Assembly (NCBI RefSeq): GCF_020379485.1
Contig: NC_063452.1
Coordinates: 35,177,608-35,241,607 of the forward strand
Reading direction: 5' to 3'
Source: Brassica napus
Taxonomy: Eukaryota > Streptophyta > Magnoliopsida > Brassicales > Brassicaceae
Length of the DNA stretch: 64,000 bases
Below are positions 10,383-21,752 of this stretch, piece after piece (positions within the stretch are counted from its first letter, which is position 1; every line of letters starts with the position of its first letter). The translations under genes and the position numbers were made by a program. Below the pieces are notes generated by a model. It did not search any database. It saw only the letters and a list, made by a program, of their open reading frames with translations, and was not told the origin of the DNA.

Positions 10383-12076
10383 TCCCTATCACCAAGTCAA
10401 GCTAGTGAGTTAAACCAAGCGCTTGGTGGGAGGCAACCCACTGGTGAGTGTCATTAACATTAGGATTTTCTTTTTACTTATTTTTGGTTTTAGTTTGTTG
10501 AGTCTCAGGTCATAAATCAGAAAATCCGAGATCCTTGACGGGAGCAAGCTAGGTGGCTGCTCTCATTTCGGAGCATCCTTTACCGGAGCAACCGCGTCTT
10601 GCTCTGTCAAGCTGCTCCGCGCCAGGTAAGTATCTCGAACAAAATAATTTGTATTTCTGTTTAAACCTTCTCTCTGATTTATTTTCACACCGAGACGTTG
10701 TGAAGTAAGTCTGGGGGAGGGTCTTTGTTGTTTACTAACGCGTTTATTTCTTTTGGTTTTTATGTTCGAGTCAGTTTTGAGCCAGTTTGAGTCTTTTTAT
10801 TGAGTCAAAACTTGTGGGGATTAGGACCATATTTTGAGAATCATTAACCACCTCGTGCTTTAGTTATCTTATTCAATGACCTTAGCAGTGACGAAAGAAG
10901 GCACACTTGGACCTGGAACACCCTGACTTTATCTCACCTTGCTCTCCAGAAGATTTCGGCTTGTAAAGGTTACTCTGGAAAGACTTAGCTCCAATAACGT
11001 GAACGTAATCTTGACTGAAATTCTTCTTGTTATGGGCATTAGATCAGGGAAACGAGAATACACTCAGGATTTCTTAATTTTTTTTATCCATCTTGTTGAT
11101 CCTGAGTGGCTAGCTCATTCTTAGCTAGTTCCCACCCTGGACCTTTAAACCATTGTTCCGCCCTCATGCATTCTGTTTTTAAGTGTCATATGTGCAGATA
11201 TGTGCAAAAGGGCCGGAGAGGAAAGGATCAAAACAGCCATCACTCGTTTCTATCAAAGAATACACTTTAAGAGCAAGGGCATACATGATCCGAGAGGAAG
11301 AGAGCAACCTGTAGGGGTGCTCCGAACAGAAACACAAAGAGGGTGAAAGCAAAGCTGAAATCATGACCACCAGAGGCACACCATATGTAGTTACCCCCTT
11401 CTCGTCATCATCATCATCATCATCATCTTATGAACTCTGAAAAAAAAAAAAACTTGTGTTCTAAAAGATGATGAGAAGGGGAAGAACGAAAAGGAAAACA
11501 GTGCCCATGTTTGGTCGGCGAAACAAATGCTGATGTGGGAGTGAACAATGTGAACAAGGGTGATCTGGAAAATGGAGCAACCTGTCAAAGAACAGAGGAA
11601 GCAGAGACGACTACTCTGCAGAGAAAAATGAGTGGGGTCTGTGGAGATAAATGGATCCATCCTCTCTTGCAATTTTGCGCGATATCCTGCATCCTCTACA
11701 AAGAAATGCTAACCCCTAAACACTTTCTAACTCCACTTAAACACTTAAAAAGCCTTTCTCGTACCTAGACCGTCTACCCTGAATAATGCCTGTGACAAGA
11801 AGCTCACACTGATCTTCATTGAATGTAAGGAGTTTTGTCTGGAAAGTGTGACTTTTGCAGGTTTGAGATATAGAGTATGGAGCCGATTTGAACAGCAGTC
11901 AGTGGGGTTTCGGTAAGCGTGTGTTGTCCTAGTATGTCTGCTTGTATGGTTCAGAGATTCGTGGTTAAAGTATGGTTGCTGAGCAATAAGAGAGTTCCCA
12001 CACTTTCAAACCTTTCTCTCTGTTCTTGATACTTGACATTGTTTGAGGACAAACAAGGATCTAAGTCAGGGGGAAT
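10383..12076 (+). other. Non-coding internal tail of element B
   Basis: No coding region is supported here. It begins with a motif also found in elements F and G (gcgcttggtgggaggcaaccca, about 10419-10440). It holds a small atc microsatellite at about 11404-11427 and ends in the polypurine tract before the LTR at 12077. In autonomous Athila elements this zone follows pol and may hold an env-like ORF; none is visible. Confidence 0.7.
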
Positions 12077-13307
12077 TGATATACGGTGTTTTGGGCACCT
12101 TGTATATATGTTTTCTAATTGGTTTTCAAGTCATTATCGAGTCTTCCTTGTCCTTTTCTAGTCATTACAGGTCTGAAGTTGCATTGGATTGGAGATAGAC
12201 CAGCTGGAACAAAAAGGACAAAACACAATGCAATCTGGAGATTTTCACGCAGAACAGTCTGAGTGACTGTTCCCGATAGCGGAGCAACCCGAGTGACTGT
12301 TCTCGATAGAGCGGAGCAACCCGAATGCCTGTTCCATCGGCATAGATTTTTAAGGAAACTACAAGTCATTACGGGATTTTCCCTAATTATCCCATCTTTT
12401 TCTCCCAGCCGCCGGTGCCTTCCATAAAACTTCTTTTTCTGTTTTTTGTATATTTTACTACGCTATATTTTGGAGAAGAAACCAGACCTTAGAGTTGGAG
12501 ACTTGAGATTTTGCTACTTTGTAAAAGGAGAAGGCCATCTCTCTCGATTTAGAGAAGAACCCCCTGAACCCTATTACTTTATTTCAGTCATATTTCATGT
12601 TGATTTATATCTCTGTCTCTGTGTTTTCTTTCTTCATGGCTGAGTAGTCAGCTTTCTTAGTCTAGGGTGTTAGGGTGTTAGATCAGTGAGCTTGACATAA
12701 ATAAGTTATAAATCGATTGTCTTCATTCACTGTTGTTCTTACAGCTTGAATCAAGTTAATCACTTAGTGCCTGATTCTAGGTTTAATCTATTCATCAAAA
12801 GTGTTACAGGTTGCTAGACATAACTTGATTGAGCATCATATCCCTAACCAGCGAAAGTATATGTTAGGGTATTTTGTGAACAGATCGGACTTGATCTTAA
12901 TGTTTGTCATCGCATCTCAGTCCAAACGACAGTTTAGGTACTGAGATCGATTGACAAAAGGTGAAGCACCACGATAGTGGGCTGATCTATCTTAAGTGAT
13001 TCGAGTTCTAGACTGGTCTTTAATCGAACTTGAATAATTGTTTGGCTCACACTTGTTTAACACCCGACCAAACCACCCTAGGCTAGCATTTTAATCATCT
13101 GAAAGCTTTAATTAATCTTATTACTTGCTTGTTACGAAACCTTAATCTCAAAACCCCATCATTGTTTTAGGTAAGTATTGATCCCATAAAGATAAAGTGT
13201 AATCGTTGGTCTCTGTGGATTCGATCCTAAAGTGCTACATCGACATACCATTCGATTGTGGTAGTGTGTACATTAGGTTAATTGGTGTGCGTATACACGT
13301 AATATCA
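12077..13307 (+). repeat. 3' LTR of element B
   Basis: 1231 bp, TGATATACGG...ATATCA, paired with 6528-7759 and followed by the ACGTT duplication at 13308-13312. The long frame beginning at 13206 runs from this LTR into the antisense gene of A; its first 35 or so residues are LTR, not the true start. Confidence 0.92.
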
Positions 13308-16153
13308 ACGTTCCTTAGAGATTTTTGGTTTCCGAGTCTGTGCGCCTTCACCGAGAAGAAGTTAGAGGAGCTCCGAATGAAGCGCAGGTTTGCGCGAGAG
13401 ATGGTCGGGGTGGCGCGGGAGACAAGATTCCCCCCGTTAACTATGTGCCGACGTGCCTTTATCCTGGGGGGGATCTTCGAGGAGCTTCCTGCCTTGGCAC
13501 CCGAGCTTCTGCGTTCGTCGGAAGTAAGCAGTCAATCTTGGGAGAACGTTCTCAAGACGCGCTCGACTCCTGACAGTGTAAAGAGACTTCTGAGGGAGCG
13601 TCGAGGAGTCGGGGTGACTTTCCTAATTCTTTCGGAAAATCAGAGGCCTTGGTCGCCGCCTGTCGGGTTCCAATGCGTCTATGAGTCTTATTTTCACAAC
13701 GACACGAAACTTTGGTTCCCGATTCCTCGGTCAGTCACACCGTATGTGAGGCGTCGAGGTGCGGCGATAAGTCAGTTTCTGATTGGCTCGTGGGGTATTG
13801 CAGTCTCCTTGATGGTCATGGCTGCTGAGATCGACGTCACTTTCAGTGTTTGGGCGTTCGAGGAACTGACGTCCATCAATCCGTTAGACGAAGGCCTTCT
13901 CTCGATTAAGATGCGACCGAATTATAACGTGATTGGGGGACATCCTAGCAAGACGCTGGACTGGCAGAGGTCTTATTTTTACGTTAAGTCTGATGACTGC
14001 CTTCGAAGACCCTCTGGACGAAGATTAACAAGTGTTATGGAACACTTCGCTCGGTAGAACACTTCTATTAGCCCACGTCGATTTCTCGGGTACTGACCAC
14101 CTTTTTTTTATTTTATGCAGCCGACCATCCGACTTCGCGCGAATATCCAGAGGAATTTTTATCGAGTGCGCGTGCAGCAGCGAGACTCGATCAAGAGCGT
14201 TGGGGAAATATCTCTTGGGAAAGGATTCGTCGGTGCGTCGATCGGATTTTCAGAAGTAAGTCCATTTTTTTTGTCTCGGGTTTTCACGACTCTTCGTCTC
14301 CCTTTTGGTCATGAAACTCATCTTTCTAAGCGTTCTGCAGGAGATTGGAATTCAAGTTATCTTCCTGCAGCGAATACCGTTAAGCGACGAATCTCGTTGT
14401 TTACCAAAGAAGAGCAGAAGAAGATCAACGAGGCAAAGAGGATGAGAGGGCTCCCGGATCTAAGTGCCATGATGGCAACTCAGCTGGGTCTGCCGAGTGC
14501 TGAGCCACGGTGCCTCCTAACGAGGTGGTGGTTACCGACACAACTGACGCGACTCTTCAGCGTCAAGCTTCTTCACCCGACGCCACCGCCGATGCTTCTA
14601 AGAAGAAGAAGAGCAAGAAGAGATCTCGCAACGATCCCTCTGTTGGCGAGGATCTCGAGACACTTCCCGAGGAAACCGGCGCTTCCGATCAGACTGCTGC
14701 TGCTAAGCCGCCCAAGAAGAAGAGAAAGAAGAAGAAGCAGTCGAACAGTCAACAATCTCTTCCGGAGGAGAACGCTGCGACCCGAGGTACTGAGGTTTCT
14801 GGTTCCGCTGCTCAAGTTGGCTCGACTGTCGGGCCACCTCCTAATTTGGCTCTAATGGATGAACCCGGGGGCGCTTCGCCCGAGGTTCCGCTTCAGAAGA
14901 AGAAGAAGTCGAAGCAAACGAGCAAGCAGGGAACGACCAGTCGCCAGGTTCCTTTTGCTGCTGCTTTAAGTGTTTCTAGGGCGCCAGCTCCCATTACGTC
15001 GGCTGGTGGTGCTCCAGTCGTTTGGAAGACTCCGAGGGTTGAGTTTCCTGACCGCGTCTCATTTGAGTACGACGGACCGACTCCCCTCATCTATGCTCCG
15101 AATAGATGCGCGGAACTGGCCAGTCAGATAAAATGCGGACCGAAGCCTCTCCCGCCTGTTGCTGACTTGATCTTTAAGGACGAGTACGTTGATTCCGCTA
15201 GTACCAAATTGCTGGTAAGACTTTCCTTCGACACTTTCGTCTTTTCCATGTATATTGTATACATACTTTATTTTCTTTAGTGTTTTTGCTTCCGTGCCTC
15301 GCAGTGCGACGGAGTCTCGAACTTCGTTATTGAGAAGTACGACACAGCGCTAAAGGAAGCGCTTTCGGAGTCGGAGAGACTGAAGAGGGCGGTTGCGGCC
15401 AAAGGTAGACTCCTTCGTCGAAAGAGGGCGGAATGGCAGGAAGAGTACGAGAAGATGGCCGAAAAGATGGATCGAGCAGTTGCTCGAAGAAAGGCTCAGA
15501 AGGAGCAAGCTGACGCAGCTGAGGCTAAGCTTTCCATCGCTCGTTCTACTATCGAGGCTTTGGAGCTGTGAAAAGCCAATCTCATGGAGGAAATGGGAGT
15601 CAAGGCCGCAGAGCATAAGAAGGAGTTGGATTGACTCAGGGACTCGCGTGTCTACGAGGTTACAAAGGAAAGGGTAAGGGTCAAAACAGAGATGATCGCG
15701 AAGTCTAACAAGCACTTCGGAACTCTGCGCGATTGGTGGGCTTGTTGCGGGCCATTCGACACAGTTCGGCTGTTGCAGAGTCAGGCATTTGGAACTAAGA
15801 AGTGCCTTGAAGCTTTGAAAGCTAGTGGTCGCGACATTCCTCAAGAGACCATTGACATGTTTGCTCCCCAAGAGAAGCAGTTTGAGGAGGAAGTTGCGAA
15901 GCTTAACCCTAGCGAGATCCCCGAAGATGATTTGGCCTTATCTCCACTCAAGCTCGACTCACAGTTTGTTGACATGCGAGCCTTGGTGGGCTTTGACCCA
16001 CTTAAACTCTCTTTTATGTATTTTGACTTGACCCGGAGAGGTCTTTTGTTGTTTGCTTTGGACTTCATCTATCTTTTTTCTTTGAAGAAGAATTTAGGAA
16101 TTCCGTTTTATTCATCTGATTTTCTTAGATTCCGAATACTCAACAAACCGTAG

Positions 16154-16885
16154 AATTGCCACCTGAGTTTGAGTTTTCGAAGATCATAAGAGAGTTCAGA
16201 CTTTGTATTGATTTCAATGGGCTTCGTAAATATTGGTCGCGACAACAAATATTTAGAGCATGCGATCAACGCTGCACCGAGACAATGATATCGTCATATT
16301 TGGTGTTGTCTCGCGTAGATCGTAGATTTGGTGGGCTTGCGACTGTACGTCACTGAGCCATCAGCAGTTAAGTTCTTTCGCTTGTTGGTGCCGCTATCTG
16401 TGCGCTGACTAGACGTGGGCCAAAGGCGGGCAACTTGGGACAAGGAAAAGTTTTTAAATGGCAACGGTTCTAGACCCAATTTAAAAGTGATCCTAAGCAT
16501 TCGATCGGCCAAATCTTACTTAGTAAATCATGAAATGGATAGGAGTCGTCATTTCGGGCTTATCATCTAATGATGTGATACAACCAAGTCCCCTGAGCAT
16601 GTGTCTGACCCGGACATACTCGATAGTGGGATGCGAGTGCCGGTACGTTTTATTGAGAGGCCGGGACGAGCTTGTGTAGGCATCACACGAGCGGTGTGAA
16701 CTTCTCGAGTGAGGAGTTTTTTTTTTTTTTGTTACAGCTGGACCAGTTAAGGCTGCCTACGTACCCCCTATGTGGAGGATCAAGCCATTCGTAGTTCTTT
16801 GTTTTTTTTTTTTTTTTTTTTGGGGACGAGTGAACGTGACTGTGAGTTGTTCACTTGCTTTGGTGCTTGTTTAGTTGTGGAAACG
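16154..16885. other. Spacer between antisense gene and pol of element A
   Basis: No coding region is supported. Two T-rich runs (about 16719-16731 and 16802-16820) and the conserved Tat motif described separately lie here. It is the convergent region where the antisense gene and pol both end. Confidence 0.6.
16751..16797 (-). other. Conserved post-pol motif of Tat elements (copy in A)
   Basis: On the minus strand: aactacgaatggcttgatcc, then a short gap, then ggtacgtaggcagcc. The same two-part motif occurs in element C at 25724-25769, also just after the coding region. Conservation outside a reading frame suggests an RNA or replication role, which is inference. Confidence 0.6.
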
Positions 16886-18266
16886 TCAAAGGTGCTTCGA
16901 GTTCCAAGCTCGTGGCACTGCTTCGCCGGTTGAGGTTTCGAGATGGTAGACTCCGGGTTTGACTATATCGGTGATCTTGTAAGGTCCTTCCCAATTGGCT
17001 CCGAGTTTGCCAGCCTTCCTTTCCTTAGTATTATCGAACACCTTCCGGAGAACGAGGTTGCATAGTTCGAGAGGGCGATACTTAACCTTCTTGTTGTAGT
17101 AGCTCTCGATCTGATGTTGATAGTTCTGAATGCGAAGTAGAGCTTGGTCGCGTTTCTCTTCGATGTCGTCTAGGGCGTCGAGGAGCATACCATGGTTGAG
17201 TTCGACATTCTGCGGCATTTTGGAACGGCGTAAGCTCGTTACGTTTACTTCGGCGGGTGCCATTTCTTCGATTCCATAGGCCATCGAGAAAGGGGTAGCC
17301 TTCGTTGCTCCACGCGGAGTTGTTCTATTGGACCACAGGACTCCATCTAGTTCATCGGCCCAACAACCCATCTTCAAGTCGAGTCGCTTCTTAAGGCCGT
17401 CGACGATTGTTTTGTTAGTAGAGTCGGCTTGACCGTTACTCTGCAGGTTTCTCGGTGTTGACATGTTGAGACGGATTCTCCACCTGTCGCAGAACTCTCT
17501 GAAGTTATGCGAGATAAACTGAGATCTGTTGTTAGTGATTATCTCGTAGGGGAGTCCGTGCCTGCAGATGATGTTCTTCTAGACGAACTTATGTACCTCC
17601 TTATCCGTGATGTTAGCGTAGGCTTCTGCTTCTACCCACTTGGTGAAGTAATCCATGAGGACCAAGATGAATTTCTTCTGTCGAGAGCTCTGCATTTGCC
17701 CAATAATGCCCATTCCCCATCGCATGAAAGGGTATGGCGCAGTCAAGGTATAGAGTAATTCCGTCGGACTTTGGATGGTTGAAGCGTGTCGCTGGAAATT
17801 GTTACATTTCTGAACGTAGGATTCGCAGTATGCGTTCATGGTCGGCCAGTAGAAACCGAGGTTCTTCACTTTCAATGCGAGAGCTCGCCCCCCCTGAGTG
17901 ATTACCTGCTACGCCTTCATGCGTTTTGGCCATAACGAGTCTTGTTTCGTCGCTGGAAATGCATTTAAGGAGCACCTTTGTTGCGGTCCATCGATGGAGT
18001 TCTCCATCCATGACGACGTAATGCGCGCTGCGCCGCCTGAGTCGTCTTGCCTCCCACTTCTCGGTAGGTAATTTGCCATCAGCTAAGTTAGCGATGAACT
18101 CCTTTCGCCAATCGTTGAACTGACTTTCTGTTGCGCGAGGTTCTGCTTCATCGATAGGCATTGCGTCGGTGATGGATGCTGTGATGGCTAGCTGCTCAGT
18201 TGTTTGACTGATGCTTGGTTTCTCGATCTTGTGTATTGGGATCGTTCTCTTCACTTGGTTGTGCAA
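16886..18266 (-). pseudogene. Integrase (element A)
   Basis: Three overlapping minus-strand frames together cover a Gypsy integrase. The zinc-binding N-terminal part (18266-17802, HEGVAGNHSGG then YVQKCNNFQ) is followed by the catalytic core (17875-17579) with FILVLMDYFTKWVEAEAY, and by the C-terminal part (17464-16886) with SNGQADSTNKTIVDGLKKR, ATPFSMAYG and the GKLGANWEGPYKI tail. At the second catalytic position the family has TDNGSQF; here minus-strand bases near 17535 encode TNNRSQF. The third acidic position reads QAD rather than the usual QAE. Frameshifts separate the three parts. Non-functional. Confidence 0.85.
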
Positions 18267-18347
18267 TTTGCTTCTGAGGGCTGCGAGGGCGTCTGCGCAT
18301 ATGTTCTCTCCGCGGGGAACCTTCGTGAGTTCAAAGAACTCGAAATC

Positions 18348-18928
18348 TCATGTGAGGTCCTTGACGAGCTTCAGGTAAGCGTCCATTCTGTCATTCCTGA
18401 CATCATAATAGCCGAGATATTGGCTTACTACGAGTTGGGAATCATAATACACGCTTACTCGCTTGGCTTTAGCTGCTTTAGCGAGACGGAGGCCCGCGAT
18501 GAGGGACTCGTATTCGGCTTCTTGTTTGACGCGATGAAGCCAAAGCTGAACGACTGTCGAATTAGCTCGCCTGTAGGTGACTGTAGTTGCACGCCTACCC
18601 CCGAACCTTTGTTCGTAGATGATCCATCTACGTACAGTATCCAATTTTGGCTTGGTAGGATTAGATCCTGTTCGAACTCTGGCGTTACCTCGATCAGGAA
18701 ATCAGCGAGGACCTGTGACTTGGCTACGGTGCGATTCTTGTACACTATGTCGTGCTCGCTTAGTTCCATTGCCCACTTGGTTAATCTTCCTGATTTGTTA
18801 GTGTTTTTCATCACCGTCCTGAGGGGCTGGTTGGAGAGTATCTCGATCGTATGCGATTGGAAGTAAGGTCTAAGTTTTCTTGCCACGGTTACGACGGCGA
18901 GACCATCTTCTCCAGGGTTGGGCATCAC
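18348..18928 (-). pseudogene. RNase H and archaeal-type RNase H (element A)
   Basis: The frame 18928-18455 carries the end of the standard RNase H/connection region (VARKLRPYFQSHTIEI, GRLTKWAMELSEHDIVYK, KSQVLADFLIE). Then it starts a second RNase H (WILYVDGSSTNKGSGVGV), which continues after a frameshift in 18644-18348 (YESLIAGLRLA, DSQLVVSQYLGYYDVR). The second domain, with the YVDGSS and DSQLV motifs, is the archaeal-type RNase H that defines the Tat branch of plant Gypsy elements. Lost continuity between the halves makes this copy inactive. Confidence 0.85.
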
Positions 18929-20570
18929 GTTTCCGGTTCGGTCATGCGCTTGCTGATGTAGAAAATGGGCTTCTGTTTGCCTCGGTCTTCTCGGATGAGA
19001 ACGCTACTGACCGCTGAGGAAGTGACGGCGATATATAGGGACAGGGTGTCGCCGGCTTCGGGCTTCGACAGAACCGGAGGCGTTGTGAGATAATGCTTGA
19101 GCTCATTGAACGCTTCTTCGCATTTTTCATCCCAGGCGAACCTTTTGTTCCCTCGCAGGAGTTCATAGAAAGGGAAGCTTTTATCTATAGATCTTGAGAT
19201 GAACCTGTTGAGGGCCGCAATCCTTCCTGTTAGACGCTGGACTTCTCGACTGTTCTTCGGGCTCGGAAGGTCTAGGATCGCCGTTATTTGCCTGGGGTTT
19301 GCTTCAATGCCTCGCTGGGTGACAATGTAACCCAGGAACTCACCCGAGGTGACGCCGAAGGTGCATTTCGCCGGGTTCGCTTCATTCCGTATTCGTTCAG
19401 CGTTTCGAAGCACTCTCGCAAGTGGTCGAGGTGGTCTTCAGCGCGAAGTGATATGACCAGCATGTCATCGATGTAAACTTCCATAGTGTTGCCAAGTTTA
19501 TCAGCGACCATTCGATTGACCAGCCGCTGGCAGGTCGCTCCTGCGTTCTTTAGGCCGAAAGGCATGACTTTGTAGCAATACGTCCCCCTATCCGTTATGA
19601 AGGCCGTCTTCTCGCGATCATCCGTGTGCATCAGAATTTGATTATATCCCGAGAAGGCATCCATAAAGGCTAAGAGTTCATTACCGGCTGTTGATTCTAC
19701 CAAGCGATCGATGTGAGGGAGAGGGTAGCTGTCATTTGGACATGCTTTGTTTAGATCTGTGAAGTCGACACAGATGCGCCACTTTCCATTCTTCTTTACT
19801 ACCACAGGGTTTGCCAGCCATTCTGGGTGCCGAACCTCGGCGATGAAACCTGCGTCGAGCAGCCTGTCGACCTCCTCATTCACGGCTTTAGACCGTTCGG
19901 GCCCGAGCTTCTGTCTTTTCTGTCGGATAGGTTTGAACGTCGGATCAACGTTCAACTCGTGGGATGTTACTGCAGGGTCCATTCCCTTCATTTCAGAAGT
20001 TGTCCATACGAAAGTCGAAGCTTTCACTTTGAGGAAGGAGATTATCTGTGATTGCATCTCGTCGGAGAGACAAGCTCCGACACGCACGGCCTTTGACGGG
20101 TCAACTTCATCAATGGGGACCTCACGGATTTCCTCCTTTCGAGGATAAATCTTATGGATGGGTTTGGTAAATGAGTTGACGAGAGAAATTGATGGTTGTA
20201 GCTTGACTGCGGCGATAAGCAGCTCTCTCGCGGCGCGTTGGTCTCCACGGATCGTCTGTGTTGTGCCATCCTTTCCAGGGAATTTAACACACTGGTGATA
20301 AGTAGAGGGAATGGCCTTCATGGAGTGCAACCAAGGGGTACCAAGGATAGCGTTGTAAGGCGCCTTTGCCCGAATGACAGAGAACTTTACGGTTCGGGTT
20401 ATGTCCCCGGTGTAAACTGGGAGACGTATTGTCCCGATCATTTGTTCCGAGGAACCGTTGAACCCAGTAAGAGTGCGTGAAGAGGGTTTCATGTCGCGTA
20501 AGTCGATTCCCATCTTGTCGAGCGTATCCCTAAAGATAAGGTCGACCGAGCTGCCAGTGTAAACGAGGAC
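18925..20570 (-). pseudogene. Protease C-terminal part and reverse transcriptase (element A)
   Basis: The minus-strand frame from 20570 reads VLVYTGSSVDLIFRDTL: the protease active site has Tyr where the family has catalytic Asp (DTGSS). It continues through NAILGTPWLHSMKAIPS, the linker, and reverse transcriptase motifs HPEWLANPVVVKKNGKWRIC, DFTDLNKACPNDSYPLP, AFSGYNQI, CYKVMPFGLKNAGATCQR and the intact catalytic box VYIDDMLV near 19470. A frameshift near 19390 moves to 19413-18925 (NPAKCTFGVTSGEFLGYIV, VQRLTGRIAALNRFIS), the thumb and connection. So the polymerase box is intact but protease and reading frame are not. Confidence 0.88.
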
Positions 20571-21752
20571 CTTTGTGACCTGGCATTCACCATCCCAATA
20601 TCAACGAGGAGTGGATCATTATGCGGCATGCTGATGCCGCGAGTGTCAGCCGCTGAAAAAGAGATCTGATGGTCAGCCTCGAGTTGTGAAAACCATTTTT
20701 GCGCGGTGACGGCTTGTCGTCGGTAATCCTTTACGACTTGTACCGAGTCTCCGCAGGGAGGTGAGCCGCCCAGTATCACGTTGAGATGCGGGGTATGCGT
20801 AGCCTTTTTCAACTCCAGTTGTGCCTGTAGGTCGCTGGTAGTATTTTCTTCTTGAGCAACCGTGCTGGGACATCGTTTTGCCTCCTCGAGACAGCGTCGT
20901 AAATCACATCTTTTGGACTGACTGAGCTTGACCCGTAGGTCTTCGGATCTAGAATTGATATGCTCGCGTAAGTCTGTGATTTGAGGTTGGGGGCTCGGAG
21001 CAACTACGGTGTGGGCAAGCTTTCTTGCTTTGGACTCATTGAGGGTCGTCCTGAGATCCGTCTTGCTTACTGATACCATTGCGGCCTTTCGCTTTAGCAA
21101 GACGCGTAGATCCTCAGAGTCCGTTTTCCTCCCTAATTTATCGCACAAATCGGGTGCTATCGACGGGATTTCGTCATCAGATGAGTCATCAGGTCGAGAG
21201 AGAATTACTTCCACTCGTCGCCGGTTCTTCAGTCGTTCCTCATCGGTTGACTCATCCTCGAGACTGACGTTGTTCACTGGGGCTCTCTCGGGGCTAGCTC
21301 GTTCTTCGTTTTGAGGAGCCTTGGCGTGAGACTTCTGAGTTTTCTTCTCTTTGTTCTTGCTCCAGCTTTTAATGTTTTTCGGCTTCTGCGGGTGAGATTC
21401 TATCTCGATTTTGCCACTGGCTATCGACTTGAGGAAATGTCCATTAAGAACCTTGCAATCTTTCCTGTCGTGTGACTTGACCTTGTGATACGAGCACCAC
21501 TTGTCAGGCTCGACAGCGTTTGAGCTCGTTGTTTCGGAGGAACTGGATGTCTTATGCGCGGTGTCTCGATCCCAATGATTCCATCCCTTCTCTCGCACGA
21601 CAACTGCGGAGCCTGTGGGCTCTTCTTCGTCCACTACGTTCATGTAACCCCTCTTTTGGTTTGGTTTCCTGCCTGCAAAATGCTGGCGAGGCTCCTGACG
21701 AGTGTCGTTAGTTCGGGCGGGCATTTGTTTTCCTGCCGCTTCTTTCGCCGCC
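20489..21752 (-). pseudogene. Gag C-terminal half and protease start (element A)
   Basis: This minus-strand frame continues from the ccgcc duplication at 21748-21752 without a stop. It contains a zinc-finger-like CSYHKVKSHDRKDC, then a Lys-rich segment, and an unusual run of about six repeats of the form DLR-x2-L-x3-K (21130 to 20795). It ends near LLVDIGMVNA, where a frameshift separates it from the protease active site. If the nested element C is ignored the frame is in phase with 29629-30600, so C split a formerly continuous gag. Confidence 0.85.
21748..21752. other. Target site duplication of element C (left copy)
   Basis: CCGCC precedes TGTTGGGG at 21753 and recurs at 29624-29628 after the second LTR. 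Confidence 0.92.

Larger units (their letters stand above)
6528..13307 (+). mobile_element. Element B: Athila-type non-autonomous Ty3/Gypsy retrotransposon
   Basis: Complete element with two LTRs of about 1.23 kb, a primer binding site, one gag-protease gene, a 1.7 kb non-coding tail with a polypurine tract (about 12065-12076, gtcagggggaat), and a perfect ACGTT duplication. There is no trace of reverse transcriptase, RNase H or integrase, so it would need enzymes in trans. It sits in the antisense gene of element A, so it is younger than A. Its gag has only one frameshift and one stop, fewer lesions than its host. Confidence 0.92.
6378..16153 (+). pseudogene. Antisense spliced gene of Tat element A (interrupted by element B)
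   Basis: Exons inferred from GT/AG borders and frame: 6378-6527 plus 13313-14053 (one exon split by B), 14121-14255, 14341-15214 and 15305 to about 16153. The N-terminal part starts MSSGGRLSRKQKGK. The body carries FPSLCAFTEKKLEELRMK, WFPIPRSVTPYVRR and FTKEEQKKINEAKRMRGLP. It is followed by Lys-rich clusters (PPKKKRKKKKQ) that look like nuclear signals, and a long Glu/Lys/Ala coiled coil in the last exon. It resembles the antisense ORF protein of plant Tat elements; function unknown. Breaks: element B, a stop just after the B junction (cct tag), frameshifts near 13998 and 14505, and two stops in exon 4 (near 15570 and 15632). Confidence 0.75.

Noticed and set aside
13206..13310. Start codon at 13206 for a 283-codon protein
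   Set aside because: The first 35 codons lie in the 3' LTR of B; the genuine exon starts before the insertion, at 6378.
15350..15871. 173-codon minus ORF inside the antisense gene of A
   Set aside because: Shadow of the coiled-coil exon; low-complexity Leu/Ser translation with no motif.
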